Origin: Ktedonobacter racemifer DSM 44963
Lineage (GTDB): Bacteria > Chloroflexota > Ktedonobacteria > Ktedonobacterales > Ktedonobacteraceae
Assembly: GCF_000178855.1 (NCBI RefSeq)
Contig: NZ_ADVG01000003.1
Coordinates: 310,001 to 374,000, forward strand
Length of the DNA stretch: 64,000 nt
Direction of reading: 5' to 3'
The notes under the pieces are model-generated. The model had not been told where the DNA came from and did no database searches. It worked only from the letters and a program-made list of their open reading frames with translations. How positions within the stretch are numbered: position 1 is the stretch's first letter; each line of letters starts with the position of its first letter. Below, piece after piece: positions 43,117-52,458 of this stretch. The position numbers and the translations under genes are program-made.

Positions 43117-44868
43117 ATGCGATCTGGCACGAAATTTGTGAAGGGCATTCTTCCAACGTTTTTCTGTCTGCTCACGCTCCTGCTCGTAGGCTGTGGTAGC
43201 GCGCAGCAAGGGGCTATATCAACGACCAGGGCCGACGATAGTAAGCAAGTCTTCATCTGGCCTAGCAGTGGTAGTGATCTCAAGACGATTGACCCCGCGC
43301 TCTCGACTGATGGAGGCTCTATTGCCGCTATCGATCTGGTGTTCACTGGTCTGGTCCAGCTCGATAATAAGTTGCAAATACACGATCAACTTGCGGCCTC
43401 ACACTCCGTTTCGTCTGATGGCCTCACCTGGACTTTTAAGCTGCGCCCCAACCTCAAGTTTAGCGATGGCACTCCATTGACCTCTGCCGATGTCGCGTAT
43501 AGCATTGATCGCGCCCTCCAGCCCAGGGTAAAGTCTGCCGTGGCTCTGACCTATATGGGGCTGATTAAAGGCGCGCCAGAACTGGCTGCGGGCAAAGTGA
43601 AGACCATCATTGGTGATGGTATCCTCACGCCTGATCCTGATACGGTGGTAATTATTACGACCAAAAAGGCATCTTATTTCCTGGAAGAACTGACATATTC
43701 GTGCTCGTATGTGGTTGAAAAGAGCATGATTGAGAAGTATGGCGACCTGAACTTTGTAGACCATCTTAGCCAAGGTATTGGCGGGGCTGGTCCGTTTATG
43801 GTTTCCAAGTACGAGCATGGAAAGGCTATCGAGTTTGTCCCTAATCCGCACTACTATGGTCCAAAGCCGCAGTTGAAGAAGATCGCCATCCCTTTCTATA
43901 AACAGGCGGATACGATCTATAAAGCCTATCAGACTGGGCAGGTCGACCAGAGTAATGTTCCCTCTGCGAATATAGATGCCGCGAAAGCCTTGCCCGAGAG
44001 GCAATTCCATTCCATTCCCCAGTTGTGGATTACGTATTATGGGATGAACTATCTCGTTAAACCGTTTGACAACATTAAGATTCGCCAGGCGTTTGCTTTA
44101 GCTATCAACAAAGAAACGCTGGCGCATAATACGTATAAAGACAAGGTTATCGCGACAAATCATATTGTCCCACAGGGGATGCCGGGCTTCGATGCGGACC
44201 TCACGGGGCCAGCTGGTGTCAAGAGTCCCGCTGGTGATCCGAAACTTGCGAAACAGTTGCTTGAGGAGGGCATGAAGCAAGAGGGCTATACCGCCTCGAC
44301 GTTCCCATCGGTGACCTTCACAGTCGCGACCAATGGTAGCTCCGATGCGCGCAATGAGTTCCAGGCCGTCCAGCAGATGTGGCAGAGTGTGCTGGGTATT
44401 TCGGTGAAACTCAATGATATTGACTACGGAAAGCTGCTAAGCGATGTTCCAGCTGCGCTGAATAACCCCAATGGTGTGCAGATGTTTGCCCTGGGCTGGG
44501 TCGCCGACTATCCTGATCCGCAGGACTGGCTGACATTGCAGTTCGATAAGGGCTCACCCAATAACATAGTTAACTACGGACAGAATCACTCCACTAACGC
44601 ATCTCAGCAGCAAGAGGCACAGAAGTTAATGGAGCAGGCTGATAGCACTCAGGATGAAGCGCAGCGTATGAAGCTGTACAATCAGGCTGAGCAGCAGCTT
44701 GTTAACGATGTGGTATGGCTGCCGACTGTCCAGGTAGGTAGCGTGTTTGTGCGTAAACCGTGTGTTGTTGGTGTTGTGGATAACGCGCAGAGCATAATTC
44801 CACCCAACGATTGGGCGAGCATCTATATCTCGACGGCGACCCCATGCGCCAATACAAGTCAGTATTAA
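43117..44868 (+). CDS. Peptide/oligosaccharide ABC transporter substrate-binding lipoprotein (family 5)
   Basis: The 583-residue protein closely parallels the product at 23293-24990 in motifs and order: lipobox LTLLLVGCGSA, SDLKTIDPALSTDGGSIAAIDLVFTGL, LTWTFKLRPNLKFSDGTPLTSADVAYSIDRAL, YLVKPFDNIKIRQAFALAINK and WVADYPDPQDWLTLQFDKG. AGGAG precedes the ATG by 10 bp. No permease or ATPase follows, so it may share the DppBC-type channel encoded at the other end of the inositol island. A strong stem-loop terminator follows. Confidence 0.9.
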   Translation: MRSGTKFVKGILPTFFCLLTLLLVGCGSAQQGAISTTRADDSKQVFIWPSSGSDLKTIDPALSTDGGSIAAIDLVFTGLVQLDNKLQIHDQLAASHSVSSDGLTWTFKLRPNLKFSDGTPLTSADVAYSIDRALQPRVKSAVALTYMGLIKGAPELAAGKVKTIIGDGILTPDPDTVVIITTKKASYFLEELTYSCSYVVEKSMIEKYGDLNFVDHLSQGIGGAGPFMVSKYEHGKAIEFVPNPHYYGPKPQLKKIAIPFYKQADTIYKAYQTGQVDQSNVPSANIDAAKALPERQFHSIPQLWITYYGMNYLVKPFDNIKIRQAFALAINKETLAHNTYKDKVIATNHIVPQGMPGFDADLTGPAGVKSPAGDPKLAKQLLEEGMKQEGYTASTFPSVTFTVATNGSSDARNEFQAVQQMWQSVLGISVKLNDIDYGKLLSDVPAALNNPNGVQMFALGWVADYPDPQDWLTLQFDKGSPNNIVNYGQNHSTNASQQQEAQKLMEQADSTQDEAQRMKLYNQAEQQLVNDVVWLPTVQVGSVFVRKPCVVGVVDNAQSIIPPNDWASIYISTATPCANTSQY

Positions 44869-44882
44869 ACGTTCGCTGTTAG

Positions 44883-44929
44883 AAAGGAAAAGCCAGTTTG
44901 GCACACCAGCACAAACTGGCTTTTCCTTT
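44883..44929 (+). terminator. Intrinsic terminator after the second family 5 binding protein
   Basis: AAAGGAAAAGCCAGTTTG (44883-44900) pairs perfectly with its complement at 44912-44929 to form an 18-bp stem with an 11-base loop. The descending arm contains the T-run TTTTCCTTTT. It begins about 15 bp after the stop. Confidence 0.85.
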
Positions 44930-44987
44930 TGTATGCAACTCTTGACCGAGTGGCTCTACCAAATAGACGCATGTTGAGCATAAAAAT

Positions 44988-45024
44988 GATGCCGACTCGC
45001 TATTTTTAGCGTCGAGTCGGCATC
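44988..45024 (-). terminator. Intrinsic terminator of the peptidase operon
   Basis: GATGCCGACTCG (44988-44999) and CGAGTCGGCATC (45013-45024) form a 12-bp stem with a 13-base loop. On the minus strand it is followed by ATTTTTATG, suiting termination of the minus-strand S9 peptidase gene that ends at 45061. Confidence 0.8.
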
Positions 45025-45060
45025 CATGTTTGCCTGGTTAGCGCCTTTGTTGTTGGAGCA

Positions 45061-47040
45061 CTAAGACTGTTTGAGCAAGTGTTGTTTGAACCAGGCAAGC
45101 ACACGTTGCTGGTAGTCGCGCTGGTGTTTCAATTCGCCGAAGCCATGCCCTTCACGTGGGTAGACCGCCAGCACGGCGTCAACGCCATTCTCTTGCAGTG
45201 CGCGATAGAAGCCGTAAGCCTGGCTGACGGGTACACAGAGATCCTTCTCGCCGTGAACGACCATTGTTGGTGTGGTTACGCGACGTGCGTAGGTGATTGG
45301 CGAGCGCTCGCGATAGGCCTCGGGATGAGTGAGCGGATCGATAGGATGGCCGTTTTGCCCGAGGAAGCGCATATCCCAGCCCTGTTCGTTAGACTGAGCA
45401 TGATAGCTGTGGAAGTCACTGATTCCAGCTCCCATGATCGCGGCTTTGAAACGGTTGGTCTGGGTGACGGCCCAGGCGGAGAGGAAGCCGCCATAGCTCC
45501 AGCCCATAATACCGACGCGCTCTCCATCAACCAGATTGCGCTCGACGAGATAATCGACGCCACGCAGAGCATCCTGAAAATCCTTTCCACCCATATCACC
45601 CAGTACAGCGTCAGCGAAGGCGACTCCATGACCCATACTACCGCGCACATTTGGACGCAGGACGGCGAAGCCAGCCGCCGCCAGGTATTGCGAATGGTAG
45701 TCATAGTCGTCCAGCCACGCCCCTGAGGGACCACCATGGACATGTAGGATCAGGGGTGGGAGAGTGCTGCCTTCATGGTGGAGCGGCCATGTCACGAGAG
45801 CGTCAATGTGCCAGCCATCGACACTCTCATAGCGAATGCGCTCAGTCTTCGCCAGAGTCAGTGTCTCTTCCTGCTGCGGGTTCATGCGCGTGAGGCGCTT
45901 CCAGGTAAGATCCTTCACACTAGCGCCTTCATAGTGTAGTTCGCCAAACCAGACATCGTAGGGATGCTTCTCGCTGTGTGTAGCGACGACATAGCGCCTG
46001 TCTGGCGTGATTGACAGGTGGGGCCAGTGGCGGTCTCCCAGGGCGAAATCGCTGCTCAGGGGAGTCATCTTGCCAGTTGTGCTATCAAGCAAGCCTATCT
46101 GACAGGAGAGGTCTTCGAAGCCCGCGCAGATCAAGTGTCGCCCATCAGGGAGCCAGCTACACCAGGTGGGACTCCAATCAAGCTCCGGTGTGAGATTGCG
46201 TGTCTGACCATTCGTGAGCGAGATGGCATAGATGTCACCGCCGTTGCGGTCGGGATCACTCCAGTTGCCCGATACATATGCGATAGTATTGCCGTCAAGC
46301 GACCAGGCGAGGGAGCATGCCTGGCGGTTAAGCTGGCTGAGCTGGTGAACTGCTCCGCCGCTAGCCGCGACGATACCGACCTGCCCCCAGTACCAATCGG
46401 AGTATTCGGGGCCAGTGGCGAAATAGACCGCGAACTGGCTGCTATCAGGTGACCAGGCATATTGCCAGATAGAGACGCCATTGGGTGTTACAGACTCGGG
46501 AGTGCCATATGCAAGCCGCACCGTCCAGAGGCGGAGATAACGCTCCTCACCAGGGCGCAATATGATAGGATCATTGCCTGGCTTGGGACCATCATGTGAG
46601 AGGAAGGCGATACGGCTACCATCAGGCGACCAGTTGACCTCACTGATGCCGTTAGGCATGGCGCAAATGGTCCGGCTTTCTCCACCTTGTGCGGGAACAA
46701 TACAGAGCAGGGCCTCGTCCTCATGCCCACTTTTAGAGATGAAGGCAAGCTGCTGGCTGTCAGGTGACCAGGAGGGAGTCGAATCATCAAGCGCACCTGT
46801 GCTTAGGGGATAGGGGTCGCCGCCTGCTGTGTCTACACACCAGACACGTCCCCGCTGCCTGGGTTGATCTGGCACCCATTCTCGAACCACAAACGCGGCG
46901 CGCTTCCCATCAGGCGCAATAACCGCGCTGATGACATTACGTATACTAAAGAGTGTGTCCAGGACCACAGGCACGTGTGGATGAGTTGCGCGAAAGGGAA
47001 CCGACTCCTGTTGGGAGACTGTAGAATGTAACTCGCTCAT
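45061..47040 (-). CDS. S9 family peptidase (acylaminoacyl/prolyl oligopeptidase type)
   Basis: The 659-residue protein has an N-terminal beta-propeller built of TolB-like repeats (SPDSQQLAFIS, SPDGSRIAFLS, SPDSSQFAVYF) and a C-terminal alpha/beta-hydrolase domain. The catalytic triad is visible: Ser in GWSYGGFLSAW (about 511), Asp in GEKDLCVPVSQ (about 600) and His in REGHGFGE (about 631). It would release acylated or short N-terminal residues from peptides in the cytoplasm. GAGGGG precedes the ATG by 6 bp. It is the second gene of a two-gene operon after pepP, 11 bp away. Confidence 0.92.
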   Translation of the reverse strand: MSELHSTVSQQESVPFRATHPHVPVVLDTLFSIRNVISAVIAPDGKRAAFVVREWVPDQPRQRGRVWCVDTAGGDPYPLSTGALDDSTPSWSPDSQQLAFISKSGHEDEALLCIVPAQGGESRTICAMPNGISEVNWSPDGSRIAFLSHDGPKPGNDPIILRPGEERYLRLWTVRLAYGTPESVTPNGVSIWQYAWSPDSSQFAVYFATGPEYSDWYWGQVGIVAASGGAVHQLSQLNRQACSLAWSLDGNTIAYVSGNWSDPDRNGGDIYAISLTNGQTRNLTPELDWSPTWCSWLPDGRHLICAGFEDLSCQIGLLDSTTGKMTPLSSDFALGDRHWPHLSITPDRRYVVATHSEKHPYDVWFGELHYEGASVKDLTWKRLTRMNPQQEETLTLAKTERIRYESVDGWHIDALVTWPLHHEGSTLPPLILHVHGGPSGAWLDDYDYHSQYLAAAGFAVLRPNVRGSMGHGVAFADAVLGDMGGKDFQDALRGVDYLVERNLVDGERVGIMGWSYGGFLSAWAVTQTNRFKAAIMGAGISDFHSYHAQSNEQGWDMRFLGQNGHPIDPLTHPEAYRERSPITYARRVTTPTMVVHGEKDLCVPVSQAYGFYRALQENGVDAVLAVYPREGHGFGELKHQRDYQQRVLAWFKQHLLKQS

Positions 47041-47051
47041 AGGAAACCCCT

Positions 47052-48344
47052 CTATTTGTTTGCGATGATGGCTTCAATTTCTGCGAACGTCTTGGGTGCG
47101 TCGCTGGTGAGGTTCTCGTAGCCCTGCTCGGTAACAAGGATATCATCCTCGATGCGAATGCCGATGTTCCAGAACTCGGGGTTCACGTCTTTGGCGCCTT
47201 CGGGGATATAGATCCCTGGCTCAATGGTAAAGACCATGCCAGGTTCGAGCTTTGGATCTTCGTCCCATTGTCCCAGGCGCTTGTATGGACCGAGATCATG
47301 AACATCAAGACCCATCCAGTGGCTCGTGAAGTAGCCATAGAAGGGCTGATAGGCTTTATCCGCGATAAGCTGCTTCACATCGCCTTTGAGAATACCATGC
47401 TCCACCATCCCCGTTGTCAGGACCTCAACAGTCTGGTCATGGATATCGGTAAGCGTAATACCTGGCTTGACCATCGCCGTCGCGGTCTCAAGTGCATTGA
47501 GTACCAGTTCGTAAAGCGTGCGTTGGGCAGGTGTGAAGCGTCCGTTGATGGGAAAGGTGCGAGTGATATCGGAGCTATAGTATTGATATTCGCAGGCCGA
47601 GTCAATAAGAACCAGTTCACCACCTTGCATCTGACGATTGTTCTTATCGTAATGCATAATGGTCGCGTTGGCACCGGAGCCCACAATAGGCGCGTAGCCG
47701 TGGCGAGGCGAACCGTGCTGTTGGTAGACATATGACAGAATTGCCTGGACCTCGTACTCGTACATCCCCGGTTTGAGGGCTTTGAGTACCTCGCTATACG
47801 CTTTGGCGCTAATGCGAGAGGCTTCACGAATCAGCTCGATTTCCTCCGGCGATTTGCGTACGCGCATTTCGCTCAGAATAAATAGAGGATCGGCGATCTG
47901 ACGTGGGATGAAGACTCGGCGGTGGCGCGCGAGCAGTTCTAGCAATTGATCATCGAAGGATTGGGCCTTGCCGCTGCTATAGTAGAGGGTTTGACAGCCT
48001 TTGAGATATTCAGGTAGTTTCTCCGCGAACTGCTCAAGTGGGTAGGCAATATCAGCGCCATACCGGCTCATCGCGCCCTCTGGACCGGCGCGCCGTCCCG
48101 TCCAGGATTCAGCGAAGGGGTCGCGTGGCGCGACAAAGAGGATAAAGTGATGCTCTGGATGCTCCGGGGCCAGGACACAGATCGCTTCTGGTTCCTCGAA
48201 GCCCGTCAAATAGTAGAAGTTGTTGTCCTGGCGATAGGTAAATTCCAGGGAATCGCCACTGCGCCGAAATTGTGGGCAGCTACGGAGGATTGCCACGCCC
48301 CCGCCCATGCGATCCATAAATGCCTTTCGTCGTGCTTCAAACAT
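47052..48344 (-). CDS. pepP: Xaa-Pro aminopeptidase, M24B family
   Basis: The protein has the AMP_N N-terminal domain (VAILRSCPQFRRSGDSLEFTYRQDNNFYYLTGFEEPEAI) and a pita-bread catalytic domain with the metal ligands Asp and Asp in LIDSACEYQYYSSDITRTFP, His in GLDVHDLG, Glu in FTIEPGIYIP and Glu in IGIRIEDDILVT. It removes N-terminal residues next to proline. The start at 48344 (MFEARRKAF) has GGAGGGA 9 bp upstream and is typical of PepP; a TTG start 11 codons earlier is less likely. With the downstream S9 peptidase it forms a peptide-degrading pair. Confidence 0.92.
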   Translation of the reverse strand: MFEARRKAFMDRMGGGVAILRSCPQFRRSGDSLEFTYRQDNNFYYLTGFEEPEAICVLAPEHPEHHFILFVAPRDPFAESWTGRRAGPEGAMSRYGADIAYPLEQFAEKLPEYLKGCQTLYYSSGKAQSFDDQLLELLARHRRVFIPRQIADPLFILSEMRVRKSPEEIELIREASRISAKAYSEVLKALKPGMYEYEVQAILSYVYQQHGSPRHGYAPIVGSGANATIMHYDKNNRQMQGGELVLIDSACEYQYYSSDITRTFPINGRFTPAQRTLYELVLNALETATAMVKPGITLTDIHDQTVEVLTTGMVEHGILKGDVKQLIADKAYQPFYGYFTSHWMGLDVHDLGPYKRLGQWDEDPKLEPGMVFTIEPGIYIPEGAKDVNPEFWNIGIRIEDDILVTEQGYENLTSDAPKTFAEIEAIIANK

Positions 48345-48513
48345 GCGATAGAATCCCTCCATTCCTTGTGGTAGCAAACCAGGTCATTATGCCATTCCTT
48401 TTTTGTAGAATGAGTACTACATTATATGATGCACAGCCAGGCGGAAGCTTGTACAATTGAGTTATGGTTTATGCTGATTTATGCATAATGGAGCAGCCCC
48501 TAAACGGGGGTGG

Positions 48514-48536
48514 TGCAGAAGGAAGATCCTTCTGCA
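48514..48536. terminator. Stem-loop after the GH127 gene
   Basis: TGCAGAAGGA and TCCTTCTGCA form a perfect 10-bp stem with a 3-base loop, just past the GH127 stop. There is no T-run on the minus strand, so it may act with Rho or protect the transcript end. Confidence 0.5.
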
Positions 48537-48542
48537 TCTCCT

Positions 48543-50345
48543 TTAAGGCTGTTCAGCAATAGGGAAGTAGACAGTATAACGCTCGTCGCGAATGTCGCAC
48601 AGGGGGAGGAAGCGTGTGGTGTGCGGCTGGTTGCGCGTCTCATAGCTGTCAGGCTGCCAGGCGGCATACTGGCGTTCATGACAAGGAGCCAGGAGCGTTT
48701 CGGGATGATTTTTACTTCCATAGAGCATAGGCGCGTCATCGCATAGTCCGGCTAAAACTATGGGTCCATCCATAAAGGCCATCATGTCAGATGCGCCTGG
48801 CAGGGGGACGATTTGCAAGGCTTTCGGAAGCAGGATGGTAAGCTTATCGTTATGCCAGGTTCGGCGAATGTGATAGTAGCTGGATGGAGTGTGAGGAACC
48901 CGTTGGCGCTCGCCATTGATCGTGATCATTGGTTCGTCCGCGAGCCACCAGGGCAAGCGCAGCGTAAGTGTATACTCTGTGGGCTGCTCGCAGTTGACGC
49001 TGAGCGTATACTCTGGATGTGATGTCTGGCGCGGCTGCTCACGTGGAGCCTTCAGCGCGTAGACGTTGTGGGCCTTGCTCTCCAGAGTAACGATAACTTC
49101 GGACCCATCGTGATGCCACTGCAAGCGGGAAGGGATGTACTGGCTGACGACCAGCCCTTCATCATTCGTGAAATAGATGTCGCGCGTATGGCTTGCCTGT
49201 GCCTGCACAAGGGTTCCGTGACAGCACCAGAAATCATTCGTCGGAGTTCCCCATACTTTGGTTCCTCCCGTCTCCAGAGGCAGGTAGTACGCGACCATGC
49301 CTGTCTGCGCGTTTTGCTGCGCGAGGATACCATTATAGAAATTGCGCTCGTAGTAGTCCGCATAGACGACATCGCCGGTCCAGCGGAAGAGATAGTTCGC
49401 CAAGCGCATCAAGTTATAGACGGTGCAGTGTTCCTGGTTTTCGGGTCCGAGTTGTCCGCCAAGTTGATGCGGTGGACACCACACCTCGTCGCTTGTCTGA
49501 CCGCCAGTGCAGAAATAGCCGCGATCCGTAACTGCGAGGCGCCAGTATGCTTCAACAATGTCGCGCCAGCGTTGTTCGCCAGTTACCTCCCAGGCGCGCG
49601 CTGCGCCATGCACTTCGGGGATAGTGGTATTCGCGTGCATATATGTCAGCACATCTTCCCCGGCAAGCAGGCGATCAAAGAGGCGGCTGCGATCGTAGCG
49701 CCGTATGAGATCCAGGTGTTCCTGTCTGTTGGTGACACCGTAGAGGTTTGCCCATACTTCAAGCATACCGCCGGTTTCGACGTCGAGAATATCGTCCATC
49801 TGCTCACGTGAGAACTGCCCTGTCCAGCGATGAAACCAGTCTGCCCAGTGGATGAGGATGTCAAGTGCTTGCTCATTCTGACCAATTTCGTACATATCGT
49901 ACAGGCCCATCAAGGTCTTGTGCAGAGTATAATGAGGTGCCCAGACACGCTTGCCACGCGCAATCCAGTCGAGATACTTTTCTGGAATAGAGCCGATCCA
50001 CTCGCCTTCCATTTCTTGCTGACAGCGCGCCAACTCAGCCACGATAAAGTCAGCCTTACCTTTGATCTCGGTATCGCCCGTCGATGCGACCAGGCGTGCC
50101 GCAGCCGAGAGCCAGTGTCCGAGGAAATGCCCGCGCAATTGGCAGGTTGGCGATTCCCATCCCCTGTGGCAATCTGTTGGCTGCTGGGGTGGGTTCCAGA
50201 GCCCGGCTTCACCATAATGGTTCTGCAACAGATTAGTACTCTTGAGGCTGAGCATATAGGCGCGATTAAGCTCTGCCCTTTTCTTGAGTGGTCCCGGCTG
50301 AAGCGTGACTGCGTTCCAGGGGAGCGAATGGTGAGTTTCAAACAT
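48543..50345 (-). CDS. Glycoside hydrolase family 127, probable beta-L-arabinofuranosidase
   Basis: The 600-residue protein matches the DUF1680/GH127 family: an N-terminal (alpha/alpha)6 barrel with LKSTNLLQNHYGEAGLW and VWAPHYTLHKTLMGLYDMY, and the zinc site Glu305 and Cys307 (ENQEHCTVYN) with Cys374-Cys375 (FWCCHGT). This corresponds to Glu338, Cys340, Cys417 and Cys418 of the Bifidobacterium enzyme HypBA1, in which one Cys is the nucleophile. No signal peptide is seen, so it acts inside the cell on imported arabinosides. ATG at 50345 follows AGGAGG at 8 bp. It is divergent from an AraC-type gene. Confidence 0.9.
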   Translation of the reverse strand: MFETHHSLPWNAVTLQPGPLKKRAELNRAYMLSLKSTNLLQNHYGEAGLWNPPQQPTDCHRGWESPTCQLRGHFLGHWLSAAARLVASTGDTEIKGKADFIVAELARCQQEMEGEWIGSIPEKYLDWIARGKRVWAPHYTLHKTLMGLYDMYEIGQNEQALDILIHWADWFHRWTGQFSREQMDDILDVETGGMLEVWANLYGVTNRQEHLDLIRRYDRSRLFDRLLAGEDVLTYMHANTTIPEVHGAARAWEVTGEQRWRDIVEAYWRLAVTDRGYFCTGGQTSDEVWCPPHQLGGQLGPENQEHCTVYNLMRLANYLFRWTGDVVYADYYERNFYNGILAQQNAQTGMVAYYLPLETGGTKVWGTPTNDFWCCHGTLVQAQASHTRDIYFTNDEGLVVSQYIPSRLQWHHDGSEVIVTLESKAHNVYALKAPREQPRQTSHPEYTLSVNCEQPTEYTLTLRLPWWLADEPMITINGERQRVPHTPSSYYHIRRTWHNDKLTILLPKALQIVPLPGASDMMAFMDGPIVLAGLCDDAPMLYGSKNHPETLLAPCHERQYAAWQPDSYETRNQPHTTRFLPLCDIRDERYTVYFPIAEQP

Positions 50346-50452
50346 TGAAGGACCTCCTCTATGCTTCCTTGTATGGTATATACATGATAGGATAAAGGGC
50401 GTAGGCATGAGGCACAATGTAGATTCTCAACGCAAAGGTGGAAAATTTCAAC

Positions 50453-51247
50453 ATGTCCGGCTCGATCTATCGACTTGATGGGCAACCAGAAGTTCTGAGT
50501 ATGGGTTTTGTGCAGGACGAAACACTGCACTCTGACCGTGTGCTGGATTTCTGGGTGCTTGGTATGTTAACGAGGGGTGCGACGAGTTTACAGGTGGGTC
50601 AGGACCAAATAAACGTATGCGCGAATAGCTATTATCTTCTGCCGCCATATGTGCGACATTATGGGATACAGAGCGGGACAAGCTTCGATGTAATCTATTT
50701 CCACTTCATGACGAGAGGGGGAGGTTACGAGTCTCAAATGTTGAGCTTGCCTGTCTTGGGACGCATACCACCCGATATCTCATATCTTAACCTGTATCGC
50801 TTTCTCAAGCGCGCTGTGGACTTTGCCGTGTTGTCCCCCGCGCAGATAAACGTGCAGGTTGCCGCGATCCTCGCACAATTGAGCGCCATGCAGGATTACA
50901 CGGGGAGTGAACAAGATAGGCCGAAGCGACTGGCCTATCGTGTCATGGATTACCTCAGAGAGCATATCGAGCAGGATGTTAACAGTGAATTGATCGCGGA
51001 GGAGTTAGGATATAGTTATGGACACCTGGATCGTGTCTTCCGGCAGCACTTTGGCAGGAGCATTCATCAGAAGCTACAGCACCTGCGCATCGACATCGCA
51101 GCGGAATTACTGGTGATGGGTAAACCAATCAAGGAAGTAGGAGCACAAGTCGGTTTTCATGATTATCACTATTTCTTGAAAGTCTTTAAAAAGATCCGAG
51201 GCGTCTCACCAGGCGAACTGCAACGCCGCCCGGCTGCCAGATGGTAA
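50453..51247 (+). CDS. AraC family transcriptional regulator
   Basis: The protein of about 264 residues has an N-terminal AraC-type cupin-like ligand domain (FWVLGMLTRGATSLQVGQDQINVCANSYYLLPP) and two C-terminal HTH motifs (SELIAEELGYSYGHLDRVFRQHFG and KPIKEVGAQVGFHDYHYFLKVFKKIRGVSPGELQRR). It is divergent from the GH127 gene with about 108 bp between starts, so it probably controls that gene. ATG at 50453 is chosen, although GTG at 50438 is also possible. Confidence 0.85.
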   Translation: MSGSIYRLDGQPEVLSMGFVQDETLHSDRVLDFWVLGMLTRGATSLQVGQDQINVCANSYYLLPPYVRHYGIQSGTSFDVIYFHFMTRGGGYESQMLSLPVLGRIPPDISYLNLYRFLKRAVDFAVLSPAQINVQVAAILAQLSAMQDYTGSEQDRPKRLAYRVMDYLREHIEQDVNSELIAEELGYSYGHLDRVFRQHFGRSIHQKLQHLRIDIAAELLVMGKPIKEVGAQVGFHDYHYFLKVFKKIRGVSPGELQRRPAARW

Positions 51248-51290
51248 GCTCTGGAGCGTGATTCCTTCTCTCTAGAAATCAAGGTATTAC

Positions 51291-51345
51291 GGGCAGACGC
51301 GCTCTGGATCCGGGCAGGCCAACGCTTCGAGGCAGCGCCTGCCCG
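51291..51345 (-). pseudogene. TnpB C-terminal relic
   Basis: On the minus strand this encodes GQALPRSVGLPGSRARLP, matching GQSLPRSFGLTRAGARLP near the C-terminus of the broken TnpB at 4518-6156. The DNA is also similar (GGGCAGACGCGCTC starts both on the plus strand; roughly three quarters of about 54 bases match). Nothing else of the element remains. It also folds as a long imperfect hairpin (51300-51356) that could end the convergent araC-type and isomerase transcripts. Confidence 0.55.
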
Positions 51346-51369
51346 AATCCGGAGCGAGTTCAATAGACC

Positions 51370-52140
51370 TCACGCTAATGATAGAGCCAATTTGCGTAAG
51401 TTTTCCAGGCTGATCTGTAAACTATCCATAGGATTGCCCGAACATACATCTTGCTCAACGGCGTACCATTCCACGCCGGATAGCTCGCCCCAGCGAAGTA
51501 TCGCATTGAAATCGATGCTCCCTGTGCCCACTTCAGCAAACGTCTCTCTTTCATCTGCTGTCATATCTTTTAGATGGATGATCGGCATTCTGTTGGCATA
51601 TGGCTTGATAAATGAAACGGGGTCTTTCCCACCTTTTTTGACCCAGTAGACATCAATTTCTGCCAGAACCGCGTTTGTGTTGGATGGTTCCAAGAGATAT
51701 TCCAGAGCCGATTTCCCATTGATAAGCGTCTTAAACTCGAAGTTGTGGTTATGATAACTTATACGGACGTTTTGATCTGCAACTTTCCGGGCAACCTCGT
51801 TGAGACGCTGTCGAACCAATGTGTACCCTTCGGCATTCTGATATTCTTGCGGTAAATAGGGGCAAATGACGTCGCGGGTATGAAATATACGAGCTTCTTC
51901 GAGAACCTGCTCCAAATCATCCGTGAGTCTTTGTAGCGGAATGTGCATTCCGGCTGTTCCTAATCCGGTTTCATCTAATACGCTGGCAATCTCCTTCGGG
52001 TCATATCCATGCAACCCGGAAATCTGCACACCCGCCCATCCCATCTTTTTTAGTTCCCTCAGAACATTGGGGAAATCTGTTTTTAATTCTTCACGCACAG
52101 TATATAGTTGTGCAGCAAACTTAGATTCAATAGGTTTCAT
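51370..52140 (-). CDS. Sugar phosphate isomerase/epimerase-like TIM-barrel protein
   Basis: The 256-residue protein is of the AP endonuclease family 2 fold (FAAQLYTVREELKTDFPNVLRELKKMGWAGVQISG). Metal-ligand positions include ISYHNHNFEF, AEIDVYWVKKGG, IHLKDMTADERETFAEVGTGSIDF and WYAVEQDVCSGNPMDSL. Such enzymes isomerise or epimerise keto sugars and often stand in plant-polysaccharide gene clusters. ATG at 52140 follows AAGGAA, and the longer frame from 52182 has no site. It lies next to the AraC regulator and an epimerase. Confidence 0.85.
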   Translation of the reverse strand: MKPIESKFAAQLYTVREELKTDFPNVLRELKKMGWAGVQISGLHGYDPKEIASVLDETGLGTAGMHIPLQRLTDDLEQVLEEARIFHTRDVICPYLPQEYQNAEGYTLVRQRLNEVARKVADQNVRISYHNHNFEFKTLINGKSALEYLLEPSNTNAVLAEIDVYWVKKGGKDPVSFIKPYANRMPIIHLKDMTADERETFAEVGTGSIDFNAILRWGELSGVEWYAVEQDVCSGNPMDSLQISLENLRKLALSLA

Positions 52141-52399
52141 TAGTAAAGATTCCTTTCTTTCGGCCTTTCTAAATCTACTCAAATGCGCTTATACACAGAT
52201 GAAGGTGGAAAGCCCTCACTCGTTAGAGATCACTCGATTCAGATGCTTGTAGCGCTCTACATGCTGTTTGGTGACCATTGTCTCTGTGGCTGAAGGAGGC
52301 GTAGCAGTTACCTCTGCCATCGCGACTGATAGCCACCTCTCGAAAGCCTTAAAGCTATAACTCTTATCTCCTCAAATATATAAAAATCTGCCTAAAGCA

Positions 52400-52432
52400 T
52401 TTACATTACCATAAAGAATGTTGTAATGTAAA
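52400..52432. promoter_or_regulatory. Inverted repeat upstream of the SDR epimerase gene
   Basis: TTTACATTAC (52400-52409) and GTAATGTAAA (52423-52432) are perfect 10-bp arms with a 13-bp spacer, ending 26 bp before the ATG. It could be an operator or a leader hairpin. The preceding part of the gap (52141-52399) holds no recognised gene. Confidence 0.5.
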
Positions 52433-52458
52433 ATTAAGAAATTCACAAAGGAGCAATT

